Notes: generated by a model from the sequence alone, not told the origin. A DNA stretch of 64,000 nt from JADZEM01 sp046328125 (GCA_046328125.1 JAXLXF010000007.1:169139-233138); one strand, 5' to 3'. Positions 40,536 through 50,077 are shown, counted from the first letter of the stretch. Made by a program: numbers and translations.

Positions 40536-43170
40536 ACTCCGGACAACGTGGCCCTGCTGGCCGCTGCTGGCGGAGCCGGTCCTGGTGCTGGCGCTGGTCG
40601 TCCTCGCGCTGGTCGTGCGTCTGCCGTACCTGTGGGACATGCCCCGGTTCACGGACGAGACGGCCGAAGCCGAGGTCGGGCTGCGGATCGCGCGCGGGGA
40701 GCTCTTCCCGCTGACCAACGTCGATCCGTACATCGGGTCACTCTGGAACTGGCTGCTCGCGGCGACGTACCGGATCGGCGGACCGAGCCTGTTCTCGGCG
40801 CGAGTCGTCATCGCCGTGCTCGGCGCGCTGACGGTGGCGCCGACCTACCTGCTCGGGCGCAGCGTGACCGGATCGTGGGTGCTGGGGGGACTGGCCGGGC
40901 TGTGGCTGGCGCTCTCGCCGGCCCACATCGTGGTCAACAGCCACATCGCCTGGTCGAACTGCCTGACGCCGCTGTTCACGACGTTCGGCGTCTGGCTGAC
41001 GCATCGTGCGCTCCAGCAGGAGCGGCCGCGGGGGCTGGTGCTCGGCGGGCTCTGCTTCGGGCTGGGGGTCCAGACCCACCCGGTCGGCGTGCTGCTGCTG
41101 CCCGGGGTCGCGGCAGCGGTCGCGGTCAGCCGCCCGCGCTGGCTGCTCGGGCGGTGGCCGTGGCTGGCAGTGCTCGCGGCGATGCTCGCAGCGGCGAACC
41201 TGCTCCTGGCGAACGTGATGGGAGGGCTGGACGGCCTGACGCAGGGCGGCGAGGTTCAGGCCCGCTACACCGGTGGCGAGATCCTGACGTTCTCGGTGTA
41301 CCTGGATCGGCTGCGGCAGACGATCTGGCTGCTCTCGGACAGCCTGAGCGGCGCAATCTCCGAGCTCGGACCGCTGGTCGGGCCATTCGACGCGCGGCTC
41401 GGGCTGGTGCTGCTGGCGCTGGCGGCGGCCGGCCTGGAGGGACTGGCCCGCCGCCGCGACAGCCTGTTGTTCCTGGCGGTCGTCTCGTACCTGCTGCTGC
41501 TGCCGGTGGTGAATGGCCGGTACGCGTCGTCGGTGCCGAAGGCGCGGTACGTGGCGCCACTGGTGCCGCTCTACTACGCGGCGATGGTGGCAATGGTGCT
41601 GGAGGTGTACGGCTGGATCGACCGACGACTCGACATGGGAGGGGTCGGATCGACGGCCAGACGGCCGGACCTGCCACGCGCGCTCGTACGGAGCGGCTTC
41701 GGAGCGGTGGTGTTCGCACTGGTGTTGGCGCCGCTCTCCGGCGCGATCGACTACTACACCAACTCGCTCCAGGCTGGGCGCACCAACGCCGCGTACTACC
41801 GGCTGGTCAACGGCATCCTGTCGGTCCGCAAGCCGGGCGAGCGCGTCTACGTCGAGCGCAACGCCGCGCTCACCTACACCATCGGCGGGGGCCAGTGGCG
41901 CGAGCACATCATCTTCGCCGGGCGGGTGTACGGCTGGGAGGTGCAGACGCTGGTGGTGCCAAGACCAGAGGTCGGCGTGGTGCCGCGCGTGGTCGGGCCG
42001 CTGGTGGCGCGGGCGTCGTCGCTGCCCCAGGTCGCGGCGCTGTTCCGGATCGACAACGTGAGCGGTGGCCCGACCGAGGGCACCCTGCTCCGGCTGGTCT
42101 ACTCGATGGGGCCGCGGCCGGGCCTGCTGGCAGCCGGGCGCCAGGACGCGCGCGACGACATCCCGCAGCCGCCACGCCCGCCGCGCGTCGAGGTGTTCGT
42201 GGCGGGGCTCAGCTACCCGTCAGCGCTCCAGTTCGCGCCGGACGGGCGGCTGTTCTTCAACGAAGTGCGCGAAGGGCGCGTCCGGATCGCGAGCCCGGAC
42301 GGCCAGCTCCAGGCCGAGCCGTTCGTGGTGCTGCCGACGACGAAGGGGCTGGATCAGGGCGCGCTGGGGCTTGCGCTCGACCCAGCGTTCGCGCGGAACC
42401 ACTGGGTGTACGTCTTCTACTCCGAGGCCAACGCGGAGAACGAGCCGATCCGCAACCGGCTGGTGCGGTTCACCGAGCGCGACGGCCGCGCCACCGAGCC
42501 GACGCCGATCCTGGACGACCTGCCAATCAACGACACGTCGTACTTCGACGGCGACCACAACGGCGGACGGATCGGGTTCGGGCGGGACGGGATGCTGTAC
42601 GTGTCGCTGGGCGACATGGCGCAGCGCAGCCAGGTGGCGGACCACTCCACGCAGTTCGGCAAGATCCTCAGAGTAGCTCCGAACGGCTCGATCCCGGCGA
42701 CCAACCCGTGGCCCGGCTCGGCGACGTACGCGCTCGGCTTCCGGAACGTGACCGGGATCGCGTTTCACCCGAGGACCGGCCTGCTGGTCGCCGCCGACAG
42801 CGGCGAAGAGGGCTTCGACGAGCTGAACCTCGTGCGGCCGGGCCACGATTACGGGTACCCGCAGATCCCAGGCGGGCCGGCCGGCATCGCCGGCCTGGAC
42901 GATCCGTTCTGGGATTCGGCTGAAGAGAGTATCGGGATCAGCGGGCTCACCTTCTCGATGGGCTGGACCTTCCCCGAGTACCGAGGCGACCTGTTCTTCT
43001 GCGCGTCCGAGACCGGGGCGTTACGTCGAGTACGGCTGAGCGGGCCGCTGGGCGATCAAGTGGAGTGGGTCGAGACGATCTCGCACGACTGCCGCCTGGA
43101 CGTGGCGGACGGCCCGGACGGGACACTCTACTTCTCGGACCTGGAGCGGATCTTCCGGCTGGCCCGGTAA
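40450..43170 (+). CDS. Fusion of GT39-like glycosyltransferase and PQQ-sugar-dehydrogenase-type beta-propeller
   Basis: In this 906-residue protein, residues 1-560 are a GT39-like membrane domain with MPRFTDETAEAEVGLRIARGE, NVDPYIGSLWNWLLAA and VNSHIAWSNCLTPLFTTFG. Residues about 575-906 are a soluble glucose/sorbosone-dehydrogenase fold: VFVAGLSYPSALQFAPDGRLFF, GALGLALDPAFARNHWVYVFYS, the His-bearing DHNGGRIGFGRDGMLYVSLGD, YALGFRNVTGIAFHP with the Arg, and GYPQIPGG. The dehydrogenase half would lie outside the membrane, where PQQ enzymes work. No fused form of this kind is known to me. It overlaps the upstream GT39 gene by 86 nt. GGGAAGG sits too close to ATG 40450, so ATG 40462 or 40465 may be the real start. 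Confidence 0.9.
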   Translation: MPSEMMTRRPQTRTRLKAPPEEQSAAAARLRTTWPCWPLLAEPVLVLALVVLALVVRLPYLWDMPRFTDETAEAEVGLRIARGELFPLTNVDPYIGSLWNWLLAATYRIGGPSLFSARVVIAVLGALTVAPTYLLGRSVTGSWVLGGLAGLWLALSPAHIVVNSHIAWSNCLTPLFTTFGVWLTHRALQQERPRGLVLGGLCFGLGVQTHPVGVLLLPGVAAAVAVSRPRWLLGRWPWLAVLAAMLAAANLLLANVMGGLDGLTQGGEVQARYTGGEILTFSVYLDRLRQTIWLLSDSLSGAISELGPLVGPFDARLGLVLLALAAAGLEGLARRRDSLLFLAVVSYLLLLPVVNGRYASSVPKARYVAPLVPLYYAAMVAMVLEVYGWIDRRLDMGGVGSTARRPDLPRALVRSGFGAVVFALVLAPLSGAIDYYTNSLQAGRTNAAYYRLVNGILSVRKPGERVYVERNAALTYTIGGGQWREHIIFAGRVYGWEVQTLVVPRPEVGVVPRVVGPLVARASSLPQVAALFRIDNVSGGPTEGTLLRLVYSMGPRPGLLAAGRQDARDDIPQPPRPPRVEVFVAGLSYPSALQFAPDGRLFFNEVREGRVRIASPDGQLQAEPFVVLPTTKGLDQGALGLALDPAFARNHWVYVFYSEANAENEPIRNRLVRFTERDGRATEPTPILDDLPINDTSYFDGDHNGGRIGFGRDGMLYVSLGDMAQRSQVADHSTQFGKILRVAPNGSIPATNPWPGSATYALGFRNVTGIAFHPRTGLLVAADSGEEGFDELNLVRPGHDYGYPQIPGGPAGIAGLDDPFWDSAEESIGISGLTFSMGWTFPEYRGDLFFCASETGALRRVRLSGPLGDQVEWVETISHDCRLDVADGPDGTLYFSDLERIFRLAR

Positions 43171-43173
43171 CGA

Positions 43174-43260
<87 letters not shown>

Positions 43261-43265
43261 CCGTT

Positions 43266-45272
43266 TCAGCCCTTGACGCTGCCGGCCGTCAGCCCGGCCA
43301 CCATCAGGCGCTGGCCCACCATGTAGACGACGGCGACCGGCACCGCCGTCAGCAGCGAGGCCGCCATCAAGAGCCCCCACGGCTGGATGTCGCCCACGAT
43401 CAGCAGCGAGAGGCCGACCGGCAGGGTGTACAGCTCGCGGCTGCGCAGGAACGTGAAGGCGTACAGGAACTCGTTCCACGACGCCGTGAAGGCGAGCAGC
43501 GCCACCGCCAGCAGGGCCGGCCGCACCAGCGGAAGCACCACCAGGAAGAACGCCTGGAGCCGGTTGCAGCCGTCGATCATCGCGGCGTCCTCGACCTCCT
43601 CGGGGATCGAGCGGTAGTAGCCCATCAGCATCCAGGTGGCGAACGGCAGCACGAACGTCGGATAGGTCAGCAGCAGCGACCAGTGGGTGTTGATCAGGTG
43701 CAGCTGGGACAGGATCAGGTACATCGGGATGACCATCAGCGCGCCGGGCATCAAGTTCGCCACCAGCACCACCGTCGCCAGCGTCGAGGCGCCGCGCCAG
43801 CGCAACCGGACGAGCGCATAGGCGCCCAGGCTGGCCGCCAGCACCGAGACGACGGTCGTCGAAATCGCCACGTACGCCGTGTTGCCGTACCACTCCACGA
43901 ATCTGGTCCGTGTGAACAGGAAGCTGAACTCCTCCAGCGTCCACGGCGCGGGCCAGAACATGCTCGCCACCCGCTGGATCTGAAGCTCGCTCTTGAAGGC
44001 CGTCACCACTACGAAGTAGATCGGAAACAGCTCGAACAGGACGAACAGCCCGAGCGCCAGGTACATCAGGGTCACGCCGATGCGCCGGCTCGTCGGGCCG
44101 ATCAGCGGGTTCGGTGCGCCGGTTTCTCCCCCGCGCCACGACCGAAGCGTTCGGCTGGCGGCGTCGGCGGCGCGCTCGAGGCGGTCGTTAACGACCCAGA
44201 ACAGCGCAAGCAGGCCGCGCACCAGCATCCGGATCGGCCAGACGACGACCATCAGCGCGCGCCAGACGATGCCGTCCTGGTGCGTACCACGAGCGATCTC
44301 GTCGCGCCAGAGCAGGTAGCGCGCCATCACCAGCGAGAGCCCGAGCATCACCGGCGCCACGATCATCGCGACGGCGATCCCGGCGCTGGTGCGGAACCCG
44401 AGCACGGCGTACTCGACCGCCAGGATCGGGTACATACGGGTGGCGCCGTACGGCCCGCCGCTGGTCAGCAAGTAGACCAGCGTGAACCCGTTGAACGTCG
44501 CGATGAACGCGCCGAGCGTCCCGACGATCAGCACGTAGCGCAGCCCTGGCAGGGTGACGTGCAGGTAGCGTCGCCAGGCGCCGGCGCCGTCCACCGAGGC
44601 CGCGTCGTACAGCTCGGCGTCGATCGCCTTGAGGCCGGCGACCAGCATGATGATGATGAACGGCAGCCCGCCCCAGACGTTGACGGTGATGACGCTGGGC
44701 AGCGCGAGCTGGGGGTCGCTCAGCCAGCCGACGCCCTTCTGGATCACGCCGAGCTCGTGCACCAGGATGTGGTTGAGCCCGCCGAAGATCGGGTCCAGGA
44801 TCAGCCGCCACGCCAGCGCCCTGACCACGTCCGGGATGATGAACGGCAGCAGCAGCAGTCCGCCGAAGACGGCCCCCCAGCGCGGCACGTTGTGCAGCAG
44901 CAACGATGCCGACATACCGAGCGCCAGTTTCGCCACCACCGAGATCGCGGTGAAGGTGAGGGTAGTGCCGATGGCTCGCGTGAAGCGGTCGTCACCCCAG
45001 AGCGCGATGTAGTTGTCCAGGCCGACGAACGCGCCGACCCTGAACCCGATCACGTTGTGAAAGCTGAACCAGAGGGCGCGGAGGAATGGGTACGCCTTGA
45101 TCGTGCCGAGCAGGATCACGGTCAGGCTGACGAACAGGTACGCCGTGAGCCAGTCGCGACCGAGGACGCGCTGGGAGCGCTTGTACCAGCCGCGCGAGGC
45201 GAGCGGCTGTCGGCCGACCGAGCGATACGGCGTCGTCGTGGCGCCGACAGCGTGGCGCGACGGTGCTGCCAA
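43266..45272 (-). CDS. Fused MalF-MalG-type carbohydrate ABC transporter permease
   Basis: A 668-residue protein containing two binding-protein-dependent permease domains in one chain. The N-half (about 40-330) has the EAA-type loop DAASVDGAGAWRRYLHVTLPGLRYVL; the C-half (about 395-668) has DAAMIDGCNRLQAFFLVVLPLVRPAL. A central linker of about 60 residues joins them with one or two extra hydrophobic segments. In nearly all CUT1 systems these are separate proteins. No sugar-binding protein or ATPase gene is adjacent, so partners must be encoded elsewhere. The start is a TTG at 45272 with GGAGGAG 5 nt upstream; no better in-frame ATG or GTG exists nearby. Confidence 0.9.
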   Translation of the reverse strand: MAAPSRHAVGATTTPYRSVGRQPLASRGWYKRSQRVLGRDWLTAYLFVSLTVILLGTIKAYPFLRALWFSFHNVIGFRVGAFVGLDNYIALWGDDRFTRAIGTTLTFTAISVVAKLALGMSASLLLHNVPRWGAVFGGLLLLPFIIPDVVRALAWRLILDPIFGGLNHILVHELGVIQKGVGWLSDPQLALPSVITVNVWGGLPFIIIMLVAGLKAIDAELYDAASVDGAGAWRRYLHVTLPGLRYVLIVGTLGAFIATFNGFTLVYLLTSGGPYGATRMYPILAVEYAVLGFRTSAGIAVAMIVAPVMLGLSLVMARYLLWRDEIARGTHQDGIVWRALMVVVWPIRMLVRGLLALFWVVNDRLERAADAASRTLRSWRGGETGAPNPLIGPTSRRIGVTLMYLALGLFVLFELFPIYFVVVTAFKSELQIQRVASMFWPAPWTLEEFSFLFTRTRFVEWYGNTAYVAISTTVVSVLAASLGAYALVRLRWRGASTLATVVLVANLMPGALMVIPMYLILSQLHLINTHWSLLLTYPTFVLPFATWMLMGYYRSIPEEVEDAAMIDGCNRLQAFFLVVLPLVRPALLAVALLAFTASWNEFLYAFTFLRSRELYTLPVGLSLLIVGDIQPWGLLMAASLLTAVPVAVVYMVGQRLMVAGLTAGSVKG

Positions 45273-45473
45273 CGGGGCTCCTCCAGACGCCAGAACGACG
45301 GCGTTGGCCTGGGTACTGCGCGGGTAATGGTACTGGCCTGCTCCACAACAATGGAATGGCGGGGGAGCCGTCAGATGAGGCGGGGAGATATCGGAAACGG
45401 CAGCATCCGAGAGGCGAGTGCCCCTCGGATGCCGAGAACCGGATCGGCTGTTACGCCGTGGCGGAATCCGGTG

Positions 45474-46949
45474 TCAGTTGCCGGTCCCGCATTTGGCGGT
45501 GACGGTCAGGCCGTTGTTGTCGAGGTTCGCGTCAAGGGCATCCTTCCCTGTCACGAGCGTGACGGCGAGGGTGTGGGCGCCCTTCTTGAGCTGGACGTCG
45601 CCGAAGCGGACCTCGCGCTCCTGGCCGGCATCCAGGCCGTTCACCTGCTGCTCGATCGCCGAGCCGTCGGCGCCGTCCACGACGAGCCGGGCGGTGAACC
45701 CATCCGCCTTCCCCTTGCCGGCGTTCTTGACCACCGCGACGACGCCGTTCTTGCCTTCCTTGCAGTCGTTGTTGCCGTCCGGCGCCTGCCCGTTGAGCTT
45801 GATCGCGCGGACGGTCAGGTCGGCCACCGGCTTGTTCTGGCCCTGGTTGCCCGTCGAATTCTGGCCCTGATTGCTGGGCGGAACCACGCCGGTGTTCGCG
45901 CTCGGGGCCTGGCCCTGGTTCTCCTTCGGCGGCTGGCCCTGGCCGTCCTTCGAGGGCTGGGTCGGCTCCGTCGTGCTGGGGACGGTCGGCGGCAGCTGGA
46001 GAATGGCGGTCTGCTGGTCGTACGAGTTGTTCGCCTCGTTGTATTCGATCAGCCGCTGGAACGGATCGACGACCGCCGTGAGCTTGTGGGGGCCGGCCGG
46101 CAGCTCGGCCTCGACGCAGACGTCGGTGGCGTCGCCGGAGCTCAGGCCGATGGAGACACCCCGACCGTCCGGCAGGGTGTTGTCGTCCACCTGCAAGATG
46201 ACTTCGAACTGTCCAGCCTGACCGAGCTCGACGTTCTGGACGGCCGTGCAGACGCGCTTCTTCGTGCTCCCCGCGATGTCGGTCACCTTGATGTTGACCG
46301 GGCGAAGGTCCGGCAACTGCATCCGCTTGACCTCGATGTTGACGATGTAGTCGCCTGGGGAGCCGTCATCGTGGGTGCTGCGCACACTATGGCTTCCGAT
46401 GCCCCAGCCGTTCTCTGCACGGAGGTCGATCTCGCCTCGGCCCATCCGCTCGTACTCGCTTGCCGCGTCCGTCTCGATCATGGCGAAGTTCAGTGTGTAC
46501 CGCTGCCCTTCGCGCATCGGATAGCCACCGGCGGCCGAAGCGTCGTAGTCGGGGTGGCTGTACGAGCTGTCAGGCATGAAACGGTTGTAAAATCTGGTCT
46601 CGCCACTGCCTGCACTGAACTTGTCGTCGAATACGTCCAGGCTCGCCGAGGTGGTACCGCCCACGCACGGCGCCGACACCTGGATGCAGATGAGCTTGAG
46701 GTCAAAGGTCATCTCGCCATCTCCCGCTACCCAGCCGTCGCGGTCGTCGATGATCTTGATGGACTGGAGGATGACCTGAAGGCGCGCGACTGGCGGGGCG
46801 CCGTTGCGATGGTCGTGGACGATCGGCCCCTGGGCAGCCGCGGTGAGCGGCGCCCCGAGGGACGAAGCGAGCACGGCGGCGGCCAGTCCGAACGCCGGCA
46901 CGGTGCGGCGAGCCTTCGAGGCGGCTGAAGCGAGGTACCTGCTGAGCAC
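45474..46949 (-). CDS. Exported CARDB-domain protein
   Basis: A 491-residue secreted protein: signal peptide (AFGLAAAVLASSLGAPLTAAAQ), an N-terminal beta domain (about 55-215) with three Cys, a CARDB-like Ig domain (PDLRPVNIKVTDI...LIEYNEANNSY, about 218-310), a Pro/Gln/Asn-rich linker (QGQPPKENQGQ type), and a second CARDB domain (VADLTVRAIKLNG...LDANLDNN). CARDB domains bind surfaces or partners outside the cell and do not imply an enzyme. GTG 46949 has AAGGAG 8 nt upstream. It lies 109 nt after the DUF3455 gene on the same strand. Confidence 0.82.
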   Translation of the reverse strand: MLSRYLASAASKARRTVPAFGLAAAVLASSLGAPLTAAAQGPIVHDHRNGAPPVARLQVILQSIKIIDDRDGWVAGDGEMTFDLKLICIQVSAPCVGGTTSASLDVFDDKFSAGSGETRFYNRFMPDSSYSHPDYDASAAGGYPMREGQRYTLNFAMIETDAASEYERMGRGEIDLRAENGWGIGSHSVRSTHDDGSPGDYIVNIEVKRMQLPDLRPVNIKVTDIAGSTKKRVCTAVQNVELGQAGQFEVILQVDDNTLPDGRGVSIGLSSGDATDVCVEAELPAGPHKLTAVVDPFQRLIEYNEANNSYDQQTAILQLPPTVPSTTEPTQPSKDGQGQPPKENQGQAPSANTGVVPPSNQGQNSTGNQGQNKPVADLTVRAIKLNGQAPDGNNDCKEGKNGVVAVVKNAGKGKADGFTARLVVDGADGSAIEQQVNGLDAGQEREVRFGDVQLKKGAHTLAVTLVTGKDALDANLDNNGLTVTAKCGTGN

Positions 46950-47058
46950 GGTCTTTCTCCTTGACGCCCCCGGTCGGAGGCGTGCGTCTAGGGGTGGGAT
47001 GGTCGAAGGGGCTGCGCCGGATCGGTCCGGCGCCGATGGGTGGCTGGGGTCAGGTCGG

Positions 47059-47607
47059 CTACTGGGTTTCGACGGGCTGGCCGTAGAACACGTAGATCGC
47101 GGAGTACTCGGCGTTGCGTTGCGAGCCGAGGGTGGCGCGGTCGCAGCCGTCGGTCGGTGCCTGGCCGCCGACCGTGTCGAGCCGCTGGATGTAGGTGACT
47201 CGCCCGAACGAGCCGGTCCCGGTGGTGGCGCTTGCCTTCAGGAGGAGCCAGGGGATCGCGCCGCTATCCGGCGCCTCGGCCCGCGCGACGACCTGGCCGG
47301 TCACCGTGCTGCCGTCGATGCCTTCCCAGGTCGGGCCGGCGTAGTGGACGCCAGAGAGCTCGCCGCTCGCGTTCCAGAGCTCCGCGACCGGCGCCTTGAA
47401 CGCCCACTCGAAGGCGTCGGCGTCGTCCTCGCGGGCCTTGCAGACGTAGATCTGGATGCCGGTCGCGGACGCCTCGAAGAGCGGCACGCCTGGCTGTGGC
47501 ACCTTCAGCTGCTCCGGCACGGCGCGTGGGCCGGGGTGGGCAGTGGCGGCTGACGTCATCGCGAGTGCCCACGTCAGCACGCAGAGTGTTCCGATTCGCT
47601 TCCACAT
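47059..47607 (-). CDS. DUF3455-domain exported protein
   Basis: A 182-residue secreted protein with signal peptide MWKRIGTLCVLTWALAMTSAATA and the DUF3455 pattern: PEQLKVPQPGVPLFEASATGIQIYVCKARE, WAFKAPVAELW, HYAGPTWEGIDGSTVTGQVVA, PWLLLKASATTGTGSFGRVTYIQRLDTVGG and a closing Cys. The function is unknown; two Cys may pair outside the cell. ATG 47607 opens the signal peptide directly; the frame upstream lacks coding character. It is probably co-transcribed with the CARDB protein gene that follows. Confidence 0.85.
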   Translation of the reverse strand: MWKRIGTLCVLTWALAMTSAATAHPGPRAVPEQLKVPQPGVPLFEASATGIQIYVCKAREDDADAFEWAFKAPVAELWNASGELSGVHYAGPTWEGIDGSTVTGQVVARAEAPDSGAIPWLLLKASATTGTGSFGRVTYIQRLDTVGGQAPTDGCDRATLGSQRNAEYSAIYVFYGQPVETQ

Positions 47608-48028
47608 GGTGATGTCGATCCTGCCTCTCACGTGGGCGCCGATCCCGTTCGGGCGTTGATGCCCTGTCCGACACGGGGGGTGCCCCGGCCTCTCGGCCCT
47701 GGTGTCATCCGACATCAACAGCGTAGGGGGCGGCCGGACCGCGAGACATCGACAGACCTGGACATCTTGCAACTGCACGCATGGCCCCTCGGAACGCGGA
47801 GCTGCATAGCCAGTCCTGGCTAGACATGAGGCTCGCCGGCCGCTCGCGAAAGAGGGCCAGCGTGGGACAGGCGAGGCCACGGATCGGCGAGCACCGGACA
47901 GCTGCCGTCGCTCTTGGAGGTGGCGGAAGCCGTCGTGAAACGCGGTCCGGGCCAGGCGCAAGGTGCCGGCTGGACGCAAGAAGAGGTGGCCGAAGCCACC
48001 TCCACAAGCAGGTCTGCGAAGCGCGCGG
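47608..48028. other. Intergenic region without visible genes
   Basis: This is a 420-nt gap between two minus-strand genes. Open frames on both strands here have arginine- and serine-rich composition typical of chance frames in GC-rich DNA. No terminator or matched promoter was found. Confidence 0.5.
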
Positions 48029-48688
48029 TCAGATCACGATGGTCAGCACGCCCGTCAGCACCAGGACGCCGGCCCAGATCCGGTCCAGGTTGAGCCAGGC
48101 CGAGCGCAGGATCTTGAGCCCGACCCGCTCGTAGACGACCAGCGCGACGGCCGCCATGACCGCGAACATGACGACCGTGTGGACGAGCACCGCCAGGACG
48201 TCCTGAACCGCGGCGCTGCCCACTGGCTGAAGCGCCGCGGCTGCCAGGCTGGCGGCGTGGGCGGTGTGGTCGTCGCCGCCCGCGTGCTGGCCGAGCAGGA
48301 GCGGCACGAGCATCAGGCCGGCCCCGTGCGCGGACGCCATCAAGAACGACCAGACGGCCAGGTCGCCTGGACCGACCCGCATCCCGACCCAGCGCGGGTG
48401 CGAGAGCGGTCTCAGCAGCTTGTACAGTCCGAAGGCGACCAGCGCCGCCCCGCCGAGCGCGCGCAGCACGGCGCCGTCAACCCAGAGCTGGGCCGCGCCG
48501 AGCAGGGCGACGACCACCGCCACCGACGCCGCGTGGCCGGCGGCAATCGGACCCATCGCCCGGATGACCGCCCACCGCCGCCGCTCCTGGAGCCCAAGCG
48601 CGACGGCGAACAGCCAGCCCATGCCGGGGTTGACGCCGTGATAGGCGCCGAGCAGCCCCAATGAGAGCCAGGGAAGGAGCGCGTCCAT
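48029..48688 (-). CDS. Integral membrane protein (NicO/HupE-like topology)
   Basis: A 219-residue membrane protein with six or seven hydrophobic segments. YHGVNPGMGWLFAVALGL at the start and GPIAAGHAASVAVVVALLG next resemble the His-containing helices of nickel/cobalt or HupE/UreJ-type transporters, and MASAHGAGLMLVPLLLGQHAGGDDHTAHA adds a His-rich loop, suggesting metal handling. The exact family is not certain. It begins 9 nt after the methanethiol-oxidase stop, so the two form an operon. SBP56 enzymes bind copper, which would fit a metal-supply role, but that is inference. Confidence 0.72.
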   Translation of the reverse strand: MDALLPWLSLGLLGAYHGVNPGMGWLFAVALGLQERRRWAVIRAMGPIAAGHAASVAVVVALLGAAQLWVDGAVLRALGGAALVAFGLYKLLRPLSHPRWVGMRVGPGDLAVWSFLMASAHGAGLMLVPLLLGQHAGGDDHTAHAASLAAAALQPVGSAAVQDVLAVLVHTVVMFAVMAAVALVVYERVGLKILRSAWLNLDRIWAGVLVLTGVLTIVI

Positions 48689-48697
48689 CTCTGACCC

Positions 48698-50077
48698 TCA
48701 GCTGGGGTAGCAGAAGGAGTCAGAGGAGGAGTCGCCGCCCTGGAGCCGGATCTGGTGCGGGCGCTCGTCGCCGAAGTCCACGAAGAAGTCCGGGTCGGCG
48801 CTCATGCCGCCGCTCGGGTCGGCGTTCAGCTTCGTTGCCCAGCCTTTGACGCCGGCCGGGTAGAACTGGGCGTCCCAGGCGGCATACAGCGAGTTGGTCA
48901 GGTAGACCCGCTTGCCGTCGCGGCTGACCTCCACCATCTGCGGTCCACCGGTGAGCCGCCCCGACTTCGGGTGGGCGGCCTTGCGCACGATCCCGCCCAG
49001 GTGGACCGAGCCGGTCAGCTTCGGGTGGAACGGGTCCGAGACGTCGTACTGCTGAAACTCGCCGGTCCCCCAGCAGGAGACGTACAGCTGCTGATCGTCC
49101 AGGCTCAGGTTGATGTCGGTCACCAGCGGCGGCACGGCCCCGAACCCCTGCAAGAGCGGTGGCAGCGCCGAGGCGTCGGCCGGCTCGGCCGGGATGGTGA
49201 TGACCTTCTGGATCTTCCACTGGCCGTTGTCGCGGTGCCAGAGCCAGACGGAGGCCGACAGGTCCGCCAGGCTGGTGACCACGCCCACAAACCCGTACTC
49301 CTTGTTCGGGTCGTGCGAGGGGCGCAGCTCCAGCACCATCTGGTTCTCGGACCCGAGGTCGAGCGCCTGGACGTGCTTGCGGGAGCGCAAGTCCCAGAGG
49401 TGGATCTGGTGGCCGTACTTCGCCCCCATCAGCAGCTCCGGGTTGACTCCGTGCTCGACCATGTTGGGGGTGCCCCACTCACTGGTGATCATCACATCGT
49501 GCCCGAGGTGCCACCAGAAGTCGTAGGCCAGCTGCTGCGGCCCCCGGTTCGCCTCCCACTGGCCGGTGATGTTGAAGTCGTGGTCCATCTGGAAGATGCC
49601 GCCGGGGCCGTTGCCGTCCGGCGCGCCCAGCGCGCTGACGTAGATGGCGTCTGGCCCGCAATGGATGGTGTGGGGCCGGCTGTAGCCGCTCTTCGCCATC
49701 AGCTCGTCCGGCTCGATGGTCTTGACGATCTTTGGATGCTTCGGGTCGGGCTGGGTGTCCACGATGTACATCCGCGAGGAGCGAAGGCCGGGGATCAGCA
49801 GGTAGCGGCGCTCGACGTGCGGATGGGGCATGTTGGGACAGAGCGCGGCGCTGCAGGCGTTCCAGCCGAAGTGGTGGAGCTCGTCGCCGAGGTTGGGCAG
49901 GTCGAGGCGGCCGACCGTCTGGGTGTACGACGCGGACGACGGGTTCACGTCGAGGACGGCCAGCGCGTCGGGCGTGCCGTCGTTCAGGATCGCGACGTAC
50001 GCCAGCTCCTCGCGCGGGGCGTCCATCGCCATCTTCGCCGAGGGGTAGAAGGTCGGGTCCGGTGTCCAGGTCGCCAT
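48698..50077 (-). CDS. Selenium-binding protein SBP56 / methanethiol oxidase
   Basis: A 459-residue seven-bladed-propeller protein of the SBP56 family. Conserved blocks are LPNLGDELHHFGWNACS (about 59-75), HPHVERRYLLIPGLRSSRMYIVD, SGYSRPHTIHCGPDAIYVSALG, TSEWGTPNMVEHGVNPELL and YGHQIHLWDLRSRKHVQALDLG. Bacterial members oxidise methanethiol to formaldehyde, H2S and H2O2 using copper; several His ligands are visible. There is no signal peptide, unlike the periplasmic MtoX form. ATG 50077 has GGGAGGA upstream. It is first in a two-gene operon with a membrane protein. A nested inverted repeat lies 130 nt upstream. Confidence 0.9.
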   Translation of the reverse strand: MATWTPDPTFYPSAKMAMDAPREELAYVAILNDGTPDALAVLDVNPSSASYTQTVGRLDLPNLGDELHHFGWNACSAALCPNMPHPHVERRYLLIPGLRSSRMYIVDTQPDPKHPKIVKTIEPDELMAKSGYSRPHTIHCGPDAIYVSALGAPDGNGPGGIFQMDHDFNITGQWEANRGPQQLAYDFWWHLGHDVMITSEWGTPNMVEHGVNPELLMGAKYGHQIHLWDLRSRKHVQALDLGSENQMVLELRPSHDPNKEYGFVGVVTSLADLSASVWLWHRDNGQWKIQKVITIPAEPADASALPPLLQGFGAVPPLVTDINLSLDDQQLYVSCWGTGEFQQYDVSDPFHPKLTGSVHLGGIVRKAAHPKSGRLTGGPQMVEVSRDGKRVYLTNSLYAAWDAQFYPAGVKGWATKLNADPSGGMSADPDFFVDFGDERPHQIRLQGGDSSSDSFCYPS

